Below, in pieces: positions 18,269-26,418 of a DNA stretch of 64,000 nt. The stretch's first letter is position 1. Each line of letters starts with the position of its first letter. A model generated the notes under the pieces. That model was given only the letters and a program-made list of their open reading frames with translations, did no database searches and was not told the DNA's origin. A program made the translations under genes and the position numbers. The stretch comes from an uncultured Verrucomicrobiota bacterium (GTDB taxonomy: Bacteria; Verrucomicrobiota; Verrucomicrobiia; Opitutales; Seribacteraceae). Location of the stretch: positions 62,001-126,000 of the forward strand of contig CACFTI010000001.1 in the NCBI GenBank assembly GCA_902569115.1, given 5' to 3'.

Positions 18269-19630
18269 TTATTCGTTGGTTATTGAAAGGGGTTGTCCAG
18301 GATTCTCTTCGAGCTGACTGACCAGAGTCTGCAGAAACCTGGCGGCCGGAGCACCATCCACCGCCTGGTGGTCAATGGTTAAGCTCAGCGGAAGGAATTC
18401 AGCATATTCGACTTCTCCGGATTCCAGGCGTTTTGGTTTCAGTTCAATCCCACCCACTCCAAGAATGGCAACCTCCGGCACATTCAGCACCGGTGTGAAT
18501 GTGGAAACACCGAGCATCCCGAGGTTGGTCAGGGTGCAGGATCCTCCGGAGAGATCGTCCGGCTGGATGGTTCCTTCGCGGCAGGCAATCGCCAGTTTTT
18601 TAATCTCGGCAGACAGGGCTTCCAGGGAAAGTTCGGACGCCTCCTTGACGACGGGAACCATTAATCCACGCGGAGAATCCACCGCGATACCGAGGTGGAC
18701 TTTTTCAAACACCGCGAAACGGTTGCCGAGGAAATGAGCGTTTAATTCAGGATGGGCACCCAGTGCCTGAATTTGGGCATAGGCGATCAGATCATTGATT
18801 GAAATCTTGGACTTACCCGCCTCCACTCTTTCCTTGCGATAAGCCTGAGCAGCGGTCAGTTCAAAATGAGTATTGAGTGTTAACTGGGCCGAGGTTTGCA
18901 GGGATTGAATCATCCTTTCAGCAACGAGCTTGCGAATTCCCTTCACCGGCTCGACTTTGGCACCCTCAATCGCACCGGGCTCCCTCATGTCGGATGCAAG
19001 AGCCATACCAGCAAGTCCTTTTCCGCGGATGGGAGCTTCAAGACCGTCCCTTGCTTTGGAAACGGCACTGGCGGATAATCGTGGTCGGCCGGATATCACC
19101 GCTTCCACATCCCGCTCAATCACTCGGCCGTTTGGACCGGTTCCATCTAGAGTTTCGGGATCGAGGCCGTGACGAAAGGCAAGCTTGCGTGCTCTTGGGC
19201 TCACTCCTGCACTCACTCCACCCGTTGCCATCGTACTCGCAGAAACAGGGGTTGCAACATTGTCCGATGACGCAGGTGCAGCTGCTTCCGTAGCCTGAGG
19301 GGCGGAAGAAGGCACTTCGGTAGCAGCCGGTGCCGGTTCAGGAGCGGAGGTTGCACTCCCGTTGTCCGGGCGAAATTCCTCAACATCTTCACCGTCGTTT
19401 CCAACAACCGCGACATTGGCCAAGACTGGCACATCATCATCCGCCTCCCAGAAAAGGGCGAGAACTGTGCCGGCGGCGGTTGATTCCAAGTCAAAACTTG
19501 CTTTGTCGGTCTCGATCACCGCAAGGACATCTCCTTCCGCGACCTGATCTCCAACATTTACTTTCCACTCGGTCAGAATACAACTTTCCACCGATTGTCC
19601 TTGTCGAGGCATAATTATGGGTTCAGCCAT
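18269..19630 (-). CDS. Dihydrolipoamide acyltransferase (E2)
   Basis: 453-residue core of the dehydrogenase complex. Lipoyl domain at residues 1-80 with the lipoylated K43 in ETDKAS; an Ala/Pro/Ser/Thr-rich linker about 90-140; a peripheral E3/E1-binding domain about 145-180 (SPRARKLAFRHGLDPETLDGTGPNGRV); catalytic domain about 225-453 with H421 and D425 in DHQAVDGA. It transfers an acyl group from E1 to CoA. It follows the DeoR regulator by 30 bases with AGGAAA upstream of the ATG. The acyl specificity (acetyl or other) cannot be read from the sequence. Confidence 0.93.
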   Translation of the reverse strand: MAEPIIMPRQGQSVESCILTEWKVNVGDQVAEGDVLAVIETDKASFDLESTAAGTVLALFWEADDDVPVLANVAVVGNDGEDVEEFRPDNGSATSAPEPAPAATEVPSSAPQATEAAAPASSDNVATPVSASTMATGGVSAGVSPRARKLAFRHGLDPETLDGTGPNGRVIERDVEAVISGRPRLSASAVSKARDGLEAPIRGKGLAGMALASDMREPGAIEGAKVEPVKGIRKLVAERMIQSLQTSAQLTLNTHFELTAAQAYRKERVEAGKSKISINDLIAYAQIQALGAHPELNAHFLGNRFAVFEKVHLGIAVDSPRGLMVPVVKEASELSLEALSAEIKKLAIACREGTIQPDDLSGGSCTLTNLGMLGVSTFTPVLNVPEVAILGVGGIELKPKRLESGEVEYAEFLPLSLTIDHQAVDGAPAARFLQTLVSQLEENPGQPLSITNE

Positions 19631-19660
19631 GAGTAATTTCCTATTTCAGTATTATTAATT

Positions 19661-20440
19661 TCAGGGCAAACGAACTTTGATTCCCCGTTTGCGCAAAGTT
19701 TTGGTAAAGTGTTTGGGTATCGCCGGATCCGAGATCAAAATATCCACCTGATCCCAGTCGGATACCCGGGCAAAGGAAACCTTGTCCGCCTTGGTGGCAT
19801 CAGCGAGCAGAATTACTTGCCCCGCATTTTCCGAAACCACTCTTTTGACATAGGCTTCATTTGGATCCGTGGTGGTGATTCCATTCTTAAGACAGAAACC
19901 CATGGTTCCCATGAACGCCTTATCCACCCGGATTTGTTCAAGAACGACCGTACTCAATGGACCGACCATCGTCTGACTGATTCGGCGGAATTCGCCTCCG
20001 GTAAAAATAACCCGGGGTCCGCTATCCGCTAATTCCTCCATCGCCCGCACGGAATTGGTGACCACCGTTATGTCCGTCCGTTGCTTGAGAAGTCTCGCAA
20101 GAAATAAAGTGGTGCTTCCCCCGTCCAAAAAAACGGATTCCTCATGCCCAACCAAGGTTAGTGCATCCTCGGCGATTTTCTTTTTCTGTTTGCCTGCGAG
20201 ATTGGTCTTGTCATCAAAAACAGACTCCTCGAGCCGGCTTTCCATGGATACGGCTCCTCCATGGACCCGCTTAACCTTTCCCTCCTCTTCCAGGATTTCC
20301 AAATCCCGACGGATGGTCGCGACTGAAACCTTGAGGTTTTTCCGTAAATCTTCCACCCGGGCAACCCCTCCCTCGCGAACGAGGTTACGAATACGATCCC
20401 GTCTCTCAGGGGCAAGGGCTGGATGGGCTTCTTGAATCAT
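19661..20440 (-). CDS. DeoR/GlpR-family transcriptional regulator
   Basis: 259 residues. N-terminal winged helix with the DeoR signature (RRDRIRNLV, VARVEDLRKNLKVSVATIRRDLEILEEEGKVKRVHGGAV) and a C-terminal sugar-phosphate-sensing domain of the ISOCOT fold (VFLDGGSTTLFLARLL, TVVTNSVRAMEEL, IFTGGEFRR, DKAFMGTMGF). Family members usually repress sugar catabolism and respond to a phosphorylated intermediate. Its place inside the nine-gene run, between the kinase/phosphoesterase/dehydrogenase genes and the E2-E3-E1 genes, suggests it controls this operon. Repeats upstream of its own start (20443-20483) may be its operator. Confidence 0.92.
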   Translation of the reverse strand: MIQEAHPALAPERRDRIRNLVREGGVARVEDLRKNLKVSVATIRRDLEILEEEGKVKRVHGGAVSMESRLEESVFDDKTNLAGKQKKKIAEDALTLVGHEESVFLDGGSTTLFLARLLKQRTDITVVTNSVRAMEELADSGPRVIFTGGEFRRISQTMVGPLSTVVLEQIRVDKAFMGTMGFCLKNGITTTDPNEAYVKRVVSENAGQVILLADATKADKVSFARVSDWDQVDILISDPAIPKHFTKTLRKRGIKVRLP

Positions 20441-20442
20441 AA

Positions 20443-20483
20443 TGATCGATTTCGATTGATTTTGATCGTTTCTGAATGAAACG
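20443..20483 (-). promoter_or_regulatory. Candidate DeoR operator: phased TTTCGAT-type repeats and an inverted repeat
   Basis: On the + strand TTTCGAT (20450-20456), TTTTGAT (20460-20466) and TTTCTGA (20469-20475) recur at about 10-base steps, and CGTTTC-TGAAT-GAAACG (20467-20483) is a perfect 6-base inverted repeat. Tandem TTTCG-like repeats at one-turn spacing are common for DeoR-family operators. The site begins 2 bases upstream of the regulator's ATG and occupies the 81-base gap to the preceding gene, which would fit autoregulation and separate control of the E2-E3-E1 half. Function is inferred. Confidence 0.45.
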
Positions 20484-20521
20484 CAACCCTGAATGGGTAA
20501 ATTTGGACAGAATTTTCGAAC

Positions 20522-21736
20522 CTACAAAACAGGGGTAAGAATATTCTTCCGTATTGATTCCATCTCTTCTCCCCCTGCTTGGTCATGCCAGGCCAAATCC
20601 AGGGCAACCTGTAGAGTTTGGGTATTTTTCGTCATCTGGATTTCCTCCAATCCCTTGCGGGCGACTTCCAGCATTCTTTGAGGGTTTACACCCGCATCTA
20701 CCGCATACCGGATCGATCCAATCAAACGGTCATCCCACCCAAGCTTACGAATCGGATCACGGGTAACCCGATCGATCGGATCCCGTAAATAAGGATTAAC
20801 CATCCGCTGAAGAGCATCTTCTGCATATTCAGAAAAACCAGTTTCAGAAAATAAACTGTCAGGAAACCCGGAAAATTTATATCGAAGTCCGACTCCCGCC
20901 TCCTTGACAAACGCCTCTTTTGCCCAATCCATCAATGCCGGGTCCTGTCTGACCTCATGCATAAAGCTCATTCCCTGTTCCCTCGCCTTGATACCCAGGC
21001 AATAATGAATTGCGTTATGACCATGAAACTTGGTTAAGGCAAAAGGATCCAGATCCAGCTTTGGGATAAACCGGGTTATTCCGCGATCAAACCCGCTGGG
21101 TGTTTTCTCCTCAATCAAAATTTGATCAAATGCCTCAACCAAAAATGATTTCGAGGAGCCAGGAGTGACTTCCGCTAATTTCTCTTCGGCAATTCTTTTC
21201 GAATCCGTCACCACCGAGCACATCTTGGCGATCACGGTTTCCGAAAAGCTTACCTTCCCATCCAAAGATGTTGAAATATACTTGTTGCAGGCTTCCTGTA
21301 AGCGGGCAGCAGCCCGCCCGTCATTTTCAGCGGCATAGACCACCGCCGGGGAGCTATCTGATTTATGCAGTTTTTTCTGCAAGCCTTCCGCAAGGAGGGA
21401 AGCCACTGATGCCTTTCCTCCTGCATCATAGAGGGTATAGCTGGGCAGGGCGGTGCATAGTTCATTGGCGGAAGCAATCGCATTCACCAGTTTTTCCCTT
21501 TCCTCAGGGATCAAAGGATTAAGAATTTCCAATCCCGATACTTCCACCAGGCGGACATGATCCGGCTCAGCGACATTGCAGGCATAAGTTCCCGCAGACT
21601 GCCGAATCTGCTCAACGGCAGTGGAATCGATTTCAGAAACCACCAAACGGGAGAAATTCCCTGACCTGTAAGCTTCAGGAAGAAAAAGACCTCCCTGAAT
21701 GGCCCCAAAACCGAAGCCTACGAAAGTCTTACCCAC
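20522..21736 (-). CDS. Mannitol-1-phosphate 5-dehydrogenase-like polyol-phosphate dehydrogenase
   Basis: About 404 residues. N-terminal Rossmann segment FVGFGFGAIQGGLFLPEAY corresponds to the GxGxxxRG loop of mannitol dehydrogenases, and the C-terminal domain carries KFHGHNAIHYCLGIKA, which matches the catalytic Lys/His-Asn/His region (K-x-x-x-HN-x-H) of the long-chain polyol dehydrogenase family. It would oxidise a sugar-alcohol phosphate to a ketose phosphate with NAD. The frame allows TTG at 21745 or GTG at 21736; AGGA lies 10 bases before the GTG, so that start is preferred. It follows the PHP gene by only a few bases, so the two are tightly coupled. Exact polyol unknown. Confidence 0.78.
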   Translation of the reverse strand: MGKTFVGFGFGAIQGGLFLPEAYRSGNFSRLVVSEIDSTAVEQIRQSAGTYACNVAEPDHVRLVEVSGLEILNPLIPEEREKLVNAIASANELCTALPSYTLYDAGGKASVASLLAEGLQKKLHKSDSSPAVVYAAENDGRAAARLQEACNKYISTSLDGKVSFSETVIAKMCSVVTDSKRIAEEKLAEVTPGSSKSFLVEAFDQILIEEKTPSGFDRGITRFIPKLDLDPFALTKFHGHNAIHYCLGIKAREQGMSFMHEVRQDPALMDWAKEAFVKEAGVGLRYKFSGFPDSLFSETGFSEYAEDALQRMVNPYLRDPIDRVTRDPIRKLGWDDRLIGSIRYAVDAGVNPQRMLEVARKGLEEIQMTKNTQTLQVALDLAWHDQAGGEEMESIRKNILTPVL

Positions 21737-21748
21737 GTGAGGCAAGTC

Positions 21749-23071
21749 CTATGCAGACATTATCCGCTCAGCCAACGAAATCACTTCTTCACTACCGAGA
21801 GTGTCCGACAGATCATTCTGCAAGGCTTCATCTCCACGGGGAGAAAAGATTTCCCCAAAACGGGCATAAAATTCATTTTTGGCGGACACGCTGGCGAACT
21901 GATCATCCGCCCAGGGGCTCAGATAACCCATCCCGGCATGTCTCTGCAGAGTGGAATGGGCGTGCAAAATTCTCGATCCTTCCAAAAAGTATGGATGCAT
22001 CGGCTTGAGCTCGTCCGAATCAAAGTCGTCGACAAATTTTTGTCCCGGGCTGTTCATCTCGGTACCGCCAAGAAGGGGCATATTCAAATCCTTGCAGATC
22101 TCCACCACCTTTTGAAGGTTGGTTAATTTTTGATCCTTCGTACCAGGATTGTAGTTGCGGTCTGGAATGATATTGAAAACGGCCACACCGGTGGAACGGG
22201 CCACCTCGAGCAACTCTTCGATCGCTTCTTCCCCGGCAGAGCATCCGTCCAGCCAGGTCATGGTGGGCAAAGCTCCGCATTGCAGCACAAATTCATTCAT
22301 TTCAGCCATGTTGGGGAAGGATCCTGAGTCAGGCTGCACATACCCTGCCCCCCCCTGTTTCATAGTCTTCGACCGGATCAGATCGGTCATGCCCCGCCCA
22401 TCCGGAACATCCTTTAAATCTTCAGCGGCCACGCCGAGTTTTTCACTCCAAAAATTTCGCAAAGCACTTTCCTCGGGATACTGGGAAGCGGCTTTCCGCG
22501 CATAAGCCAGGCAAAGATGGCGTTCGGTGGCGTTACCCTTGGGAACCAAAGGCATCACATCCTGCTCATAATTTAATTCCAAGGGCGAAAGAAAAGCATT
22601 CACACGCTCGACCATAGCCCGGTTTCTTTGCTCAGAGGTTTGTCTCATCCCATCAAGAAATGTCTGTGCATCCGTCGGGATCTCGGTAGTGGTAAAGCCG
22701 CTACCCATGTGGTAACTAATTCCCGGTTCTCCCGGAGAGTTGATCACCCGGTCGGAAAATTCGGGAACAAATACCCGTGACTCAATCCCCACACAGGCCT
22801 TTAAATCAAGCAAACGGCTGGCTTGCCAAAATTCTTCCAATCCGTCGAGAACATCAAAGTCCACGATACCGCCCATCTCCAAGCCCGCCTTTTTTGCCTC
22901 CAGGGCAAAACGGCTGGGTGAATATCCTTTGTAATTGAAAGAATAAAAGGTGTGGGCATGCGCGTTTACCCAGGTAGTGGGAGGCGGGAAATCGGACTCC
23001 GCGGCTTCTTTTCGCAAAGCTTCCGCCCGGACGTTTGAATCAAAATGGCTGCAGGGATCTTCCGAATTCAT
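21749..23071 (-). CDS. PHP-domain metal-dependent phosphoesterase
   Basis: 440 residues. The N-terminal metal motif is NAHAHTFYSF (HxHxxxS type, about residues 36-45), followed by ALEAKKAGLEMGGIVDFD and further His/Asp residues such as HAHSTLQRHAG near residue 375. PHP proteins hydrolyse phosphomonoesters (histidinol phosphate, sugar phosphates, nucleotides). At 440 residues it is longer than the common ~280-residue PHP phosphatases; the middle 150 residues are unassigned. Its stop is within a few bases of the polyol-phosphate dehydrogenase start and it follows the PfkB kinase by 56 bases, so a phosphorylated sugar, polyol or lactone is the likely substrate. Confidence 0.8.
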   Translation of the reverse strand: MNSEDPCSHFDSNVRAEALRKEAAESDFPPPTTWVNAHAHTFYSFNYKGYSPSRFALEAKKAGLEMGGIVDFDVLDGLEEFWQASRLLDLKACVGIESRVFVPEFSDRVINSPGEPGISYHMGSGFTTTEIPTDAQTFLDGMRQTSEQRNRAMVERVNAFLSPLELNYEQDVMPLVPKGNATERHLCLAYARKAASQYPEESALRNFWSEKLGVAAEDLKDVPDGRGMTDLIRSKTMKQGGAGYVQPDSGSFPNMAEMNEFVLQCGALPTMTWLDGCSAGEEAIEELLEVARSTGVAVFNIIPDRNYNPGTKDQKLTNLQKVVEICKDLNMPLLGGTEMNSPGQKFVDDFDSDELKPMHPYFLEGSRILHAHSTLQRHAGMGYLSPWADDQFASVSAKNEFYARFGEIFSPRGDEALQNDLSDTLGSEEVISLAERIMSA

Positions 23072-23127
23072 AATATCCTACCCTTGATCTCGGAAAATGA
23101 GCCGAAGCTCAAGGACGAAAAGTTTTT

Positions 23128-24168
23128 TTACGATTCGTCTTCGCCGATTCCAAATTCCTCAGCCAGGGCAAGACACTCATCCAAAGAACGTAATCCATCG
23201 GTACAGGTGGGATCGGACATGCAGGCCGTTGCGGCGCAGGTACCGGTCAGCAAGGATTTCTCGAGGGACCAATTTTCATGAACTCCGTAAAGGACTCCTG
23301 CACAGAAAGCATCCCCGGCCCCGGCAGCCCCCTTGATATATCCCTTGGGTAAGGCGAGCGATCCATGCCATACCTTTTCTCCCTCTTTCGACTGGGCATA
23401 GGAACCTTCGGGGAAGTGAATGGCGACTAATTCCCCAACACCCAGCTCGAACAGTTTACTGGCGGTTTCCTCGATTCCATCATTTAAAAGTTTTCCATCT
23501 TCGCGTACCTGCACACCGGTGACTTTACTGCCTTCCACTTCATTAAGAATGCAGACATCCACCTGTTTCAGGGCCGGTCCAATAATAAGGGCAAACCGGT
23601 CACTATCCTCACTGACCACATCGATACTGGTTTTCATACCAGCCGCCCGGGCTTTAGCCAAAAGAGCGGCTCCCACCGTGCCATGCTCCGGGTCTTCCTG
23701 ATCAATCGCATCGAGGAGCAGCAAATACCCAAGATGAAAAATCTTGGCTGAACTGGCCGCGAAATCGATCTCGGATCCATCCCAGGTGGCATTGGCTCCC
23801 CGGTTATGAAAGAAAGTTCTTCTTCCCCCTTCCCGCTCAGTCATCACATCGGTGTAGGAGGTGCTGGTGCCGGGAGATACGGAAATAAACTTAGGATCAA
23901 TCTTATGTTTACGACAGTCCTCAATAATGTATTCACCCAAGGCATCCTGCCCGACCAGTCCCGCTCCCTGCAAGGGAAAGTCTGCCCCCATCTTGGCGAG
24001 ATCGAGGAGTACATTGTAGGGAGAACCACCGGTCCCCTGAGATTGATCGAAAATATTGGCGAGTTGTTCGTGCTTGGGATAAACATCAATGATCTTTACC
24101 TGATCAATGATCCAATTTCCTCCGGCAAGCATTCCGGAGCGGGCATGGTTTTGGGTATCTGAGCTCAT
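23128..24168 (-). CDS. PfkB-family carbohydrate kinase
   Basis: 346-residue ribokinase-fold sugar kinase. N-terminal GTGGSPYNVLLDLAKMGADF with the substrate-binding Gly pair, GLVGQDALGEY, and the C-terminal anion-hole/catalytic-base motif GAAGAGDAFCAGVLYG (Asp base present; the usual DTxGAGD begins with Gly-Ala here). It phosphorylates a sugar, ketose or sugar acid with ATP. First gene of the nine-gene run, divergent from the GlcG/HbpS-type gene with an 84-base gap, so the operon promoter should lie there. No transporter gene accompanies it. Confidence 0.88.
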   Translation of the reverse strand: MSSDTQNHARSGMLAGGNWIIDQVKIIDVYPKHEQLANIFDQSQGTGGSPYNVLLDLAKMGADFPLQGAGLVGQDALGEYIIEDCRKHKIDPKFISVSPGTSTSYTDVMTEREGGRRTFFHNRGANATWDGSEIDFAASSAKIFHLGYLLLLDAIDQEDPEHGTVGAALLAKARAAGMKTSIDVVSEDSDRFALIIGPALKQVDVCILNEVEGSKVTGVQVREDGKLLNDGIEETASKLFELGVGELVAIHFPEGSYAQSKEGEKVWHGSLALPKGYIKGAAGAGDAFCAGVLYGVHENWSLEKSLLTGTCAATACMSDPTCTDGLRSLDECLALAEEFGIGEDES

Positions 24169-24252
24169 AGTTTTTCTTATAAAAGGAGGTTACAGGAAAA
24201 AGGAGTATCTACCCTAGGAAGGGCTTTTTTCTTTGCATGGCAAGGAAAACAT

Positions 24253-24753
24253 ATGCTTCGTAATATCATGAGATTTATTTTTTTCACCTTTTTATGTTTT
24301 GCTCTGATCTCGTACGGGGAAATAAAATTAGAAGAAATACCGAGATTAAACACCACCACCGCCCTCAAAATTCTGAGTGCCTGCCATCAGGAATCAGTGG
24401 ATCAAAAAGTGGAAGTGGCGATTGTGATCGTAGGAATAGACGGTAGGATTCTCGCCAGTTCCAAAAGTGAAAAAATGGATCCGGGCCTCTATGATTTTGC
24501 CAAGTTCAAAGCCGAAACCTCCAACTTCAAAGGAGTGGCCACTGAAGATTTGCCCGCCCGGAACGGCAGGGACCTGGAAATCATGGATATTGGCAGTTTA
24601 AAAGTTATCCGCGGAGTCCAAGGGGGTATTCCACTTTATTATCAGGGCCATGTGGTTGGGGCTATTGGCGTAAGCGGGGCCAAACCGGAAATAGATAAGG
24701 CGATTGCCGTCAAAGGAATCGAGGACCTTAAAGAGTTAAAGGCACACAAATAA
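24253..24753 (+). CDS. Exported GlcG/HbpS-family protein
   Basis: 166 residues. A signal peptide occupies about residues 1-22 (IFFTFLCFALISYG), so the protein is probably periplasmic. The rest fits the GlcG/HbpS (haem-degrading/haem-binding) domain: TTTALKILSACHQES, VAIVIVGIDGRILASSK, IMDIGSLKVIRGVQGGIPLYYQGHVVGAIGVSGA and ending in the predicted last helix. Some members bind haem or cobalamin; others sit by glycolate genes with unknown role. AAGGA stands 6 bases before the ATG at 24253. Divergent from the PfkB operon and convergent with the PPK2 gene 49 bases on. Confidence 0.85.
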   Translation: MLRNIMRFIFFTFLCFALISYGEIKLEEIPRLNTTTALKILSACHQESVDQKVEVAIVIVGIDGRILASSKSEKMDPGLYDFAKFKAETSNFKGVATEDLPARNGRDLEIMDIGSLKVIRGVQGGIPLYYQGHVVGAIGVSGAKPEIDKAIAVKGIEDLKELKAHK

Positions 24754-24802
24754 GAAGTAAAATACCTCGCGGGTAACAGGAACAAAAGAGCCGTTACCGG
24801 GA

Positions 24803-26296
24803 CTACTTGGATCTCTGGGCGATCCTTTTTTCGATCGCGGCGATGGTTACATCCAATGCCCTAATCCGGGCAAAACGCTTGCAGTTTCCTTCGATAATTG
24901 TCCACGGGGCATATCTGGTGTGCGTGCGTAAGAACATCTCCTCCACCGCTTCCTCATAAGGTTTCCATTTTTCGCGGTTCCGCCAGTCTTCCTCGTGTAG
25001 TTTCCACTGCTTTTTGGGATTCTCCTGGCGTGCCTGGAAGCGCCGTAATTGTTCATCCTGATCGATGTGAATCCAAAATTTGACAATCGCGGTTCCGAAA
25101 TGATGGAAATTCTCCTCCATCTCATTGATCTCACGATAGGCCCGTTTCCAGTCCTCTTTGGTGCAAAAACCCTCGACTCTTTCCACGAGTACACGCCCAT
25201 ACCAGGAACGGTCGAAGATTGTGACATGGCCCGCCTTGGGAAATTCGTTCCAAAACCGCCAGAGATAATGATGGGCTTTCTCCACATCATTGGGGGCCGC
25301 AGTAGGGATCACCTCGTAGCCTCGTGGGTCCATCTGTTCAGTAAGTCGTCGAATATTTCCACCTTTCCCAGATGCATCCCAACCTTCATAAACCATGATC
25401 ATGGGGATTCGCTGGCGATATAACTCGTGGTGCAAATATTCGATCCGTTCCTGCCGGACAGCGAGCATTTCACGGTATGTTTCCTTGCTCAAAGTCTGGG
25501 ATAAATCAGCCTTCTTCAGGGAAGGCGCGGATCGGAAAAGAGGTAATCGTCCCACCGGCATGACCGGAACGGCCTTCGCCTTCTCCTGGTTCACCCGCTT
25601 GGTTAAGCCGGTAACCATTTTACTTAGTGCCTGGGCAGCGGCCTTCCGGCCATCCTTGGCACTGATCTTGATCCATTTGAAATCCTCCTGCTCATCGGTC
25701 TCATCAAACATGATCTCCACCGCTATCTTATAATCGGCATAGCGGGCATGACGGGCAAGCACCGCATCATTTACCCGCCAGGCCGTGGCCGGATTTCCCT
25801 GCATTGCCGCAAGACGGGAAGCCTGTTCTTTCTTACTTATATCGAGAAAGATCTTGAAGAAGACCGTTCCCCCATCGCGCAATTGTCTTTCAAAAGCACG
25901 CACATCGGCATAGGCTTTTTTTAATTCTTCTTCACTCAGGGTACGATTAATCGTATAATCGAGCAGGTTACGGTACCAACTACGATCAAAAATGGCCATC
26001 CGATCAGCAGATGGCGTACGACGCCAGAAACGCCAGAGGAAAGGACGTAGTTGCTCGTCGCGGTTAGGCGAAGCAATACAGGATACCTTAAAACCACGAG
26101 GATCAAGGGGCTGGATGATACGGTTGATAAGGGTGCCCTTTCCAGCAGCACTCAACCCCTCGACGATGATCAGGACAGGAATACCAAGCTCGCGGCTTTT
26201 GCGTTGAAGATAAGCAAGCTCTTCGCCCAATTCATCAATTTTTTTACGGACTAATTTATCGGATTTCCCGGTGCTCTTTTCGATTGTGCTGCTCAT
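24803..26296 (-). CDS. Tandem-domain polyphosphate kinase 2 (polyphosphate:AMP phosphotransferase type)
   Basis: 497 residues made of two PPK2 domains. Domain 1 (about 10-225) has P-loop EGLSAAGKGT and lid segment DRSWYRNLL; domain 2 (about 260-497) has EGWDASGKGG and DRSWYGRVLVERVEGF, with a further LWRFW segment in each. Two-domain PPK2 proteins are class II enzymes that phosphorylate AMP to ADP using polyphosphate. Length and tandem layout agree with this class. The gene is alone, downstream of the porin, from which a strong terminator (26366-26393) separates it. Confidence 0.92.
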   Translation of the reverse strand: MSSTIEKSTGKSDKLVRKKIDELGEELAYLQRKSRELGIPVLIIVEGLSAAGKGTLINRIIQPLDPRGFKVSCIASPNRDEQLRPFLWRFWRRTPSADRMAIFDRSWYRNLLDYTINRTLSEEELKKAYADVRAFERQLRDGGTVFFKIFLDISKKEQASRLAAMQGNPATAWRVNDAVLARHARYADYKIAVEIMFDETDEQEDFKWIKISAKDGRKAAAQALSKMVTGLTKRVNQEKAKAVPVMPVGRLPLFRSAPSLKKADLSQTLSKETYREMLAVRQERIEYLHHELYRQRIPMIMVYEGWDASGKGGNIRRLTEQMDPRGYEVIPTAAPNDVEKAHHYLWRFWNEFPKAGHVTIFDRSWYGRVLVERVEGFCTKEDWKRAYREINEMEENFHHFGTAIVKFWIHIDQDEQLRRFQARQENPKKQWKLHEEDWRNREKWKPYEEAVEEMFLRTHTRYAPWTIIEGNCKRFARIRALDVTIAAIEKRIAQRSK

Positions 26297-26365
26297 TGAA
26301 AATAATTGACCTTACCCATGCCGAAAATCCATAGACTTGGCAAGTTAGGAGACTTTATCAGGTAT

Positions 26366-26393
26366 AAAAAAACCCTGCCAAGGTCGGCAGGGT
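26366..26393 (-). terminator. Rho-independent terminator of the porin gene
   Basis: On the minus strand an 8-base stem (ACCCTGCC / GGCAGGGT) with a six-base loop is followed by six to seven T residues. It lies 26 bases after the stop of the porin gene at 26419 and before the PPK2 gene, so it ends the porin transcript. Confidence 0.88.
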
Positions 26394-26418
26394 ATTGTTA
26401 AAAGCACTTAAAGTTTAA

